DNA of 64,000 nt from Mantis religiosa (lineage: Eukaryota; Arthropoda; Insecta; Mantodea; Mantidae), in contig CM060953.1 in assembly GCA_030765055.1 (NCBI GenBank), forward strand, positions 66,816,281 through 66,880,280. The letters run 5' to 3'. This document shows, piece by piece, positions 57,923 to 64,000 of this stretch (positions are counted from its first letter, which is position 1; each line of letters begins with the position of its first letter). The position numbers and the translations under genes were made by a program. The notes below the pieces were generated by a model. The model worked only from the letters and a program-made list of their open reading frames with translations. It searched no databases and had not been told where the DNA came from.

Positions 57923-58245
57923 GTGGATAAACAAAATCAGAACAGAAGCCGCGGAACAAATTTCTCCTCAGTCAGGGAAGAATTGAGTTGTATTAAAACT
58001 AAATATAAATATAGTATGGAAAATAAGAGTACGGATGCGTTAAATGTGAAAGAGAAAGATATAACGTGGGGAAAAGTTGGAAATGAGTTTAATTCGAATG
58101 CAAATGTCACAACCAGAAGTACGAAGAAACTTCGTCAATATTACAAAATTTAAAACGAGATGCGACGAAGGACAGAAGTGACGAGAAACTTCAACGTTTC
58201 AAGACGGGAAGTGAGCAGTGTATTATCTACAGATTCAGTGAATTA
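57923..58245 (+). pseudogene. Zeste-type Myb/SANT DNA-binding domain, frameshifted
   Basis: The plus frame has NFSSVREELSCIKTKYKYSM, ENKSTDALNVKEKDITWGKV and FNSNANVTTRSTKKLRQYYK. After a one-base shift near 58148 it continues LKRDATKDRSDEKLQRFKTG. This matches the plan of the Myb/SANT-like domain of zeste and related insect regulators: Trp-containing helices, 'R(S/T)xxxLxxxY', then a basic segment ending in TG. There is no ATG at the natural start (GTG at 57923) and the frame closes soon after. Such domains occur in host regulators and in Harbinger-type transposon accessory proteins; which it was cannot be told. Confidence 0.6.
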
Positions 58246-58249
58246 TAAA

Positions 58250-58790
58250 ATCGCAAGGTTATTAATACTTCAAGTAAAGGCGAGATCAACATATTCCTAT
58301 TTGATGCATGTTCTTGTTCTTCTAGTAACATGCATAACTTGTTTCGACAGTCTATACCTCCGTAGAAAGTCTTGGTAGCTCCTCAAAATCATTTCTCCTC
58401 ATTGGCCTTTCTCTATTACGAATGTCATTTAAACGGTGTAAATATAGAAAAACACCAAAAGCTGCGTTCACGTCCGCCATCTTGACAATTCTACAATTGT
58501 TAAAGACATAAGAACAGAAATATGGCTTGTTAGTTAAACAAGAGGTTCAACACGACAGTTAAGCTATAATCTGTCTCAACCTAGTTTAACCCTGCTGTAC
58601 ACATCTGGGTGGGAAGAAAGACAGAGACAGAGATAATGGGACAGAAAACGGTTAAGCTGTTGATTGGTTTAGCGAAGTTAGTGGGCGGTTTCTTTAATTT
58701 GCATGCGTACGATAAACCCCTCCTTTAAGAACAGTACTGAAGTAGTTTTCTGATCACTGCTCTACGCGAGCTAATTTTGAAGAGAGAAAA
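58250..58790. other. No gene recognised; promoter-like words
   Basis: 58650-58700 has 'gattggttta' (CCAAT-like) and 'gggcgg'. No open frame follows directly. It ends at an LTR-like block. Confidence 0.3.
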
Positions 58791-58795
58791 GTATG

Positions 58796-59185
58796 CATAT
58801 TGTAGCTTTGTGGGTTCGTGAAATTAAAAGTTCAGGTTACAAGCACCAAAAATTGCTCTTTATTTCCGTAGAAACACAATTACGTCTCATACACAAACAA
58901 CTTGCAAGGGCACCGACCACAAACACAGCTCACACAGCTGTTCACGCACGTGTCCAATTACCGACTGACTGTCAGTGGCAGTCGGCGGCTCCTTTTATAG
59001 CTACTCACTATTCCAGAAATTCGTGGAATGTTCTCAATCAAGACGGCGTTAGAAGAAAGACGAACTCTCCAGAAATCCGCCTCCTTCCCCCCGCCGTTTC
59101 GGCAAGCTTTTATCTCCGCACGACACGGCCCGTCTCTTTGAACTCATCGCCCGCGCCACCTCGAATCAACAATGCGTTCGCGACA
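58796..59185 (-). mobile_element. LTR-like repeat, copy 2 (possible solo LTR)
   Basis: Homologous to 28646-29054 through 'gctctttatttccgtagaaa', 'gtttcggcaagcttttatct' and 'tcgcgaca'. It is flanked by 'gtatg' at 58791-58795 and 59186-59190, a 5-bp duplication as made by LTR retrotransposons. On the minus strand it starts TGTCGCGA; a TATA-like 'gctataaaagg' lies near 59000 on that strand and AATAAA near 58860. Open frames across it are not conserved in copy 1. Confidence 0.65.
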
Positions 59186-59189
59186 GTAT

Positions 59190-59970
59190 GTTTCGATTCC
59201 TATTATAAACGTAATAGTCCTACATTTTATATTGCTGCTTCACATATCACATAGATGTGTTCTGTATAATGTATACAGATTAGACAGAAGAGAGGTGAAA
59301 TTATACACACTATTAAAATATTATGTTAAATTAAGGTGCACTTTATTTAACAGTTACTAAAGGACACTGCTATTATATATTTTTGCATTCCTATACCAGG
59401 CAGCTCTCTCGCAACGAGATCTGTATCGTGTTGAATGCTGATTAAGATGTTATTGTTTATAGTGTGGAGTTGCTTCTGATATTTAACACTGTAATTCCTG
59501 TACATCTCGCGTACTTCACAAGCACAAGAACACTTATGTACATGCAATTTAAAATCAGTAAGCTTTTCATCATAGAGCAGGCCTGTGCTTCAGCCGAAAT
59601 GAAACACAATCGAGGCAAACCTTTATAAAGTAACGAAGGGCGAATGATCGCGCATTGTTTCGCGGTGCTTAAAGAAAGAAATCCGGAATCGTCTATAAAA
59701 ACATTGAGAAAGAAACTGGTGATCTCCTTGGTGTTTACGTAAGTAGTGTACGTAGTGTTAGAATGGAACAGCAAGCATGCGGAACTTTAAGAACACCGGG
59801 AACCGCGTAGGTAAATGCAAACAGCGCGTGGAGAAATATGACGACTTTACGAAAAGTGCTATACGCAGTCAAGTTCCTGATTATTCTTTTCAGAAATGAA
59901 CCAACTCATAGATTTAATAAGTTAATGTGTAACCCAACTCTATTTATTTATTGTCTAGAAGCTAGTGCTG

Positions 59971-60007
<37 letters not shown>

Positions 60008-60525
60008 TACTGCTAGTGCTGTAAAACATATGTGCGTGCATGTAGCATCTAACACGTGGCGAGTTGAGTCAGACCCGCCTTGTTGTTTACAGCAGGATTA
60101 AACTACCCTGAGATAGAGTATAATGCAACTGGTGTAATGCAACTAACCATTGCTAAACCAACTAACAGCCGTGTTAACTCTTAACATCCGTTGGTGAAAT
60201 CGGGCATAAGTATAGTAAGTAATTAGGGGAAGTATTACCTGCCATCTAAAAATTCGGTGTCAAGGTTTTACTGGAAAGCAAATTTTTGGGAACCTTGAAT
60301 CTATGAGACAAAATTTAGAAAACTGTGTGTGCGCGCGTGTGTGGACAGCATATAAAGTAAACATAACTACGGTTTCCTGACAAATTAAATGTATATTTTG
60401 AATTTTCTAAGTATGCCCTGAGATGTCCTCGTATTCTGTTGACGAGGTTCAGTTACTGATGAACCGTAAGTAATAGACACATTTTATGGCACAACAAATG
60501 CAAATTTAGTTAAAACAATTTATGA
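59190..60525. other. AT-rich DNA, no gene recognised
   Basis: It contains a (TA)n microsatellite. Open stretches up to 105 codons have no motif. Confidence 0.4.
59971..60009. repeat. (TA)n microsatellite
   Basis: About 16 TA units, then 'catatata'. Confidence 0.95.
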
Positions 60526-60529
60526 CTAA

Positions 60530-61130
60530 TGCATTTTTTGGGCAGTGAACCATTTCCGAAATATTCCTTGTTATTGATTTGAAACTGATATTATACTTTT
60601 CTTATTCGTTTTGTATATGACATGGACATGTAAAGAAAACGGAATTTCGAGGTCATAACATAGCGACCAAGCTGCTTAAAGATTTCATTGTTACTTAAGT
60701 TTATTGTTTTCTCCTATTCGTACTTGTAAGCAAATACATAATAAAACAATTTCTACAACTGTTTATCTTAACATGTCGGTCTGGTAGCTTAGTTCGGCGT
60801 GGCCTGTTGATTCTAAGATTACGGGTTTAAATACGTCCTAGAGAGGCCATTTAAGTATGCTTAAAAACAGCAGCCCCATTACAGTAATTTACTGGCATAT
60901 AAAAGAACTCCTGTAGGATTCAATTACGACACACCGGCAACGCTAAAATCATCCTGGTAATTGACAGCTTCTTAAAAAATAAATACTTATTTTATTTTCA
61001 ACTAACATGAATAGAGGGACAGGAGTTTGTAAGAAGAGTTTGTACTATGTGGGTGCAACACATGAATTAATTTATTGAGGGAGTTTAAAATATATGTATA
61101 TTTCCAGTAAAACTTGGTATCCAATTTAAT
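60530..61130 (+). repeat. Family H repeat copy, split by SINE E
   Basis: The left part has 'gaaatattccttgttattga', 'cataacatagcgaccaa' and 'ataataaaacaatttctaca'. The right part resumes 'taacatgaatagagggacag' and 'gtttgtaagaagagtttgta'. In the copy at 560-1040 these are continuous. Confidence 0.6.
60776..61002 (+). repeat. tRNA-derived SINE, family E, with 7-bp target duplication
   Basis: The head 'tcggtctggtagcttagttc' holds an A box, and 'acgggtttaaatacg' is a B box. The body ends 'caccggcaacgctaaaatca' and an A/T-rich tail. 'taacatg' at 60769-60775 and 61003-61009 is the likely duplication. Only one copy was seen in this window. Confidence 0.75.
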
Positions 61131-61134
61131 TTGG

Positions 61135-63240
61135 AATGCAATACACTCCATACTTGAATAAATAAGTAGCATAGAAACTAGAAACCCAAACAGAGAAAAG
61201 CCAAGCAAAATCAGCAACAAGAATGAACACTACATAAATGAGATTAACCTCAATCAGATCCTTTTGGAACACTTTGTCTTGAAATAATGTAAGAAGCAGA
61301 ACGCTAGGATTAGAAAGGTGTTAATTTTTGGACCATGATTTTTGTGAAGTCGAATAGGTTCGTTACAACAAGCGGGACTGAACGCACTCCCAACTGCTCC
61401 GAACTACCAGTAATACCAACATTTTGTAACGCACATGCGCCAGCGGGTAAGCCCTCAGAGCTGCTTAGGAAATTTATACTGTTGGAGGTTGAAACACTAT
61501 TAGATCCGTTGTTTCACGCCTTCTTGCTTCCACTGTTGCGAATTTCTGAATACAGGGATTATCTCATTTCCCACACTGTTCGTTCGTACAATGAATATTG
61601 GTGTAATATGATACAATCATAGAACCTAATTAATGAAACATTGTTTATGAAACCCGTCCGTTTGAATTCTTCTACCGAATAAAACGTATTTTCTCTCAGA
61701 TGTAGTTTAGTTTTTTTTGCTTTCCTTTTATCTTCCAGTTTCTTAATTCGCACATCCCTTGTATACGTTCCAATGGTTTGTGAATAATCTGAGCATACAC
61801 AGTAAGCTGCACAATTTGTGCATGTCCAGAATTTTCAGTTCCTAGTCTTAAACAAGAATTGGTTTCACCAATTCCGAATGGTTTCCAATTACTTCTCAAA
61901 TCTGTTGGAGCAGCAAGTTGAAATTCTGAATCAGTTCTGAATTGATTTTCTGTCTTGTTGGAATGCCAGTTACCCACTGCGCATACTCAAATAACTCATA
62001 ATCGATTCAGAATTGTGTCGGAACGGACCTAATCTTTTGAAGTGGCCAGCTTCGAATTCTAATGGAGCGGGGAGATCGCCAGGAAAGAAAAAAATGTACA
62101 GTTCTGAAGATTTTCTGAAGAGTATAGAAAAACGTTCTGCGACGAACTGAAAGGAACTGGTGAATGTTGGGATGGCCGATTTCACGATACGCTTGCTAGT
62201 TGCGAAAAAAAAAAAAAAACAGTTGTGTTAGAGCAAAACAGACCCACCCCACAAAGGGGCATAAGTTAACAAAGAGAGTATAAATATTATAACTGGTCCG
62301 ATATGTATTTGGCCGATGGAGGAAACTCTGTAGCCCACCTGAAATAAAATGTCTGCCCAGAGTTTACGGTCTTAAATATGCAATAGTGACTACCAAAGAA
62401 AAATACAATTTCAGTGTATGGTTCATCGCAACTGATAGATTTTCTGGGGGTAATATTCTCTTTTTATTCTTATAGTTATGAGATGAGACTATCCTATCAT
62501 TATGGTACAATCCTGGAGGACTATCCAACAGAAATTCCACATTAATTGCTGCAACGTTTACATTATCAGTACAATGACATGCACTCATTTCTTCGGAATT
62601 ACAGTTATATCCATGCACGGAAGAGAAAATCACAACTAATGATTGATGAAAGATTATGCCACACGTTGTGGTCCCTGAAGTGAATATGCACTTCACTTTA
62701 CCAATAGGCTCTCTTGATATTCCAAAATGCATTCATGCCTGTCATATACGAGTACGTTGAGTAGTACTGTTCCATAAACTCCGCTTATATTCTCATTTCG
62801 GAATCAAAGTATTCGTAAAGATAAACATTTCTTAAGGAAGTCTGTCTAGTCAAATGGAAAATATCTTGTCAGGACGTCTCAACTTTTGGAAAACATAAAT
62901 CTTACAAAGAGACTGCCATTTTTGCCATGCAACCTTCTTTGGTTTATGCATGGCTTAGGAGCCATTTGATTCAGCAGAAGATCAAGAGATTACATAATTT
63001 CATTTATACTGCAAGAACTATGGAAATTAAATTAAAAAGTAATTCAGTGTATAGGTCCTAAATATCAACCACAGGTGTCAATGTATTCAGGACACCGTCG
63101 TTCCATCCTCTCCAACATGTGCGGTCTCTAACAAATGTGGCCAAAGACACATAGCGCACAATCATTTATTCCCTGATGTCAAACTTAGATGGCATGACCC
63201 TCTTCACATACAAAGAAACAAGTCAAACGGTATTAATTTG
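61135..63240. other. AT-rich DNA, no gene recognised
   Basis: Open stretches up to 122 codons (minus 62732-62364) have no motif I can name and typical AT-rich codon content. No SINE head was found. An A-run lies at 62205-62219. Confidence 0.4.
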
Positions 63241-63244
63241 AATG

Positions 63245-63560
63245 ATTTCACCTGAGCCGACCGCTCACTACTTTGCCGGCCGGCTCGCGTGTTGCGTGTT
63301 GCCGTGTTCCCTTTTTAGGCGCTTGCGGGCGCTTGAGGTGCTGGAGCTGAGCTTTGCTCATAAGTAGCTAGGTACCCTGGAGAGCTAAGTACCCTGGAGT
63401 GAGATTGACGTAAGCGGCTCCGGCGGCATGTGGAGAGTGGTCCTTTACTACCATGGTATAAATTTGTATTAATGTACTTCTTGTTTCTGGCCTGGCGCCT
63501 TTGCTCATAAATTTGTACTGTTGGAGGTTTAATTTCCGGGGGACTAAACTCCTGGTTAAG
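63245..63560. other. GC-rich island at the right end
   Basis: CpG-containing words ('ttgccggccggctcgcgtgt', 'gcggctccggcggcatg') stand out in AT-rich surroundings. There is no open frame of note and no TATA box at a plausible place. It could be a promoter region, an LTR or an unknown repeat. Confidence 0.3.
63366..63399. repeat. 17-bp tandem duplication
   Basis: 'agctaggtaccctggag' followed by 'agctaagtaccctggag'. Confidence 0.95.
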
Positions 63561-63564
63561 GAAG

Positions 63565-64000
63565 GGATAAAGATATATGCTTATATCAGCCTGTATGTCA
63601 TGAGAGTATAAAATAATTCTTAGAACAGATCCACAAATTTTTAATTAGGCATTTCTGAAATGGGCACTCCTTCACATAGTGTTTGGTGTTGCCGCATACC
63701 TTTTTCTAATTTTTCTCCATCGGGACCTCGTTATCTACCTGTTTCCCTGTTCAATAGTTTAAGTTTGCTCCTTTACCTCTGATGAGGGTCGGTGCACACC
63801 TGATCCTCCCCTCGTATCCATTTCTTTCCGTAGGGTCGTAAGAAGTTTTCTTACAGCATGGCTAAAGTGTTACGAAGCTCTATTATTCTGAAACTACATA
63901 TGTTTTCATGTAGCAAGAGGCTATACGAAGAACGTCAAAGCATATAGCTCCGCTTAAATGCGGCGGCGTATGACAGGTCCCTGTAACTGTTACGGAAAAT
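63565..64000. other. No gene recognised
   Basis: Mixed composition, short open stretches only, nothing recognisable to the end of the window. Confidence 0.35.

Noticed and set aside
62364..62732. 122-codon minus-strand frame
   Set aside because: No recognisable domain, AT-rich codon content, no conserved counterpart. Treated as chance.

Overview
This window looks like repeat-dominated nuclear DNA from a large, AT-rich insect genome. The evidence is many tRNA-derived SINEs with internal pol III boxes, at least six decayed mariner-like transposons of several lineages, degraded LINE 3' ends, Ty3/gypsy debris, and very little long open reading frame. The most frequent SINE (family A here) matches my memory of repeats in cockroaches and termites, but that placement is an inference. 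I see no prokaryotic genes, rRNA, CRISPR array or functional tRNA. I also cannot recognise any intact host protein-coding gene; two short exon-like segments (12.67 and 21.3 kb) are flagged with low confidence.

Layout. 1-10 kb: AT-rich sequence with family A SINEs, a ~1.1-kb repeat I call family G (4.85-5.97 kb), a deletion derivative of an IS630/Tc1/mariner-superfamily transposon (6.1-6.8 kb) and a 38-bp minisatellite (9.86-10.0 kb). 11-12.3 kb: a complete but dead mariner with matching ends. 14.0-14.5 and 27.4-27.97 kb: inverted copies of an unrecognised GC-rich repeat, the first flanked by a 17-bp direct repeat. 19.8-20.1 kb: an exact 147-bp tandem duplication. 22.6-31.4 kb: repeated copies of a dispersed AT-rich unit (families H and K), broken up by a LINE 3' end, scrambled gypsy fragments, an LTR-like block and a second mariner. 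34-41 kb: nested SINEs (families A to D) and a foldback made of two tRNA-like arms. 42.5-51.4 kb: a cluster of five mariner or Tc1-like elements plus a 244-bp near-perfect palindrome with a poly(A) tail. 52-64 kb: more SINEs, a LINE fragment, a broken zeste-type Myb/SANT domain, a second LTR-like block and AT-rich DNA without recognisable features.

What can be read as history. Several insertions can be ordered because a second copy of the host repeat shows the empty site. SINE A lies inside family G copy 1, the palindrome inside family G copy 2, SINE B inside family D, SINE E inside family H and a LINE 3' end inside family H. Transposases are mostly broken. The exception is the catalytic domain at 45.1-46.0 kb, which keeps all three acidic residues in one open frame.

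The most unusual object is the palindrome at 50,276-50,519. Its arms are 122 bp with two mismatches, and it has a poly(A) tail and a 10-bp target duplication confirmed by an empty site at about 5.37 kb. Each arm also carries a sequence that fits a minimal hammerhead ribozyme with a self-complementary stem III. All homology statements come from reading the sequence by eye; no search, alignment or folding program was run.
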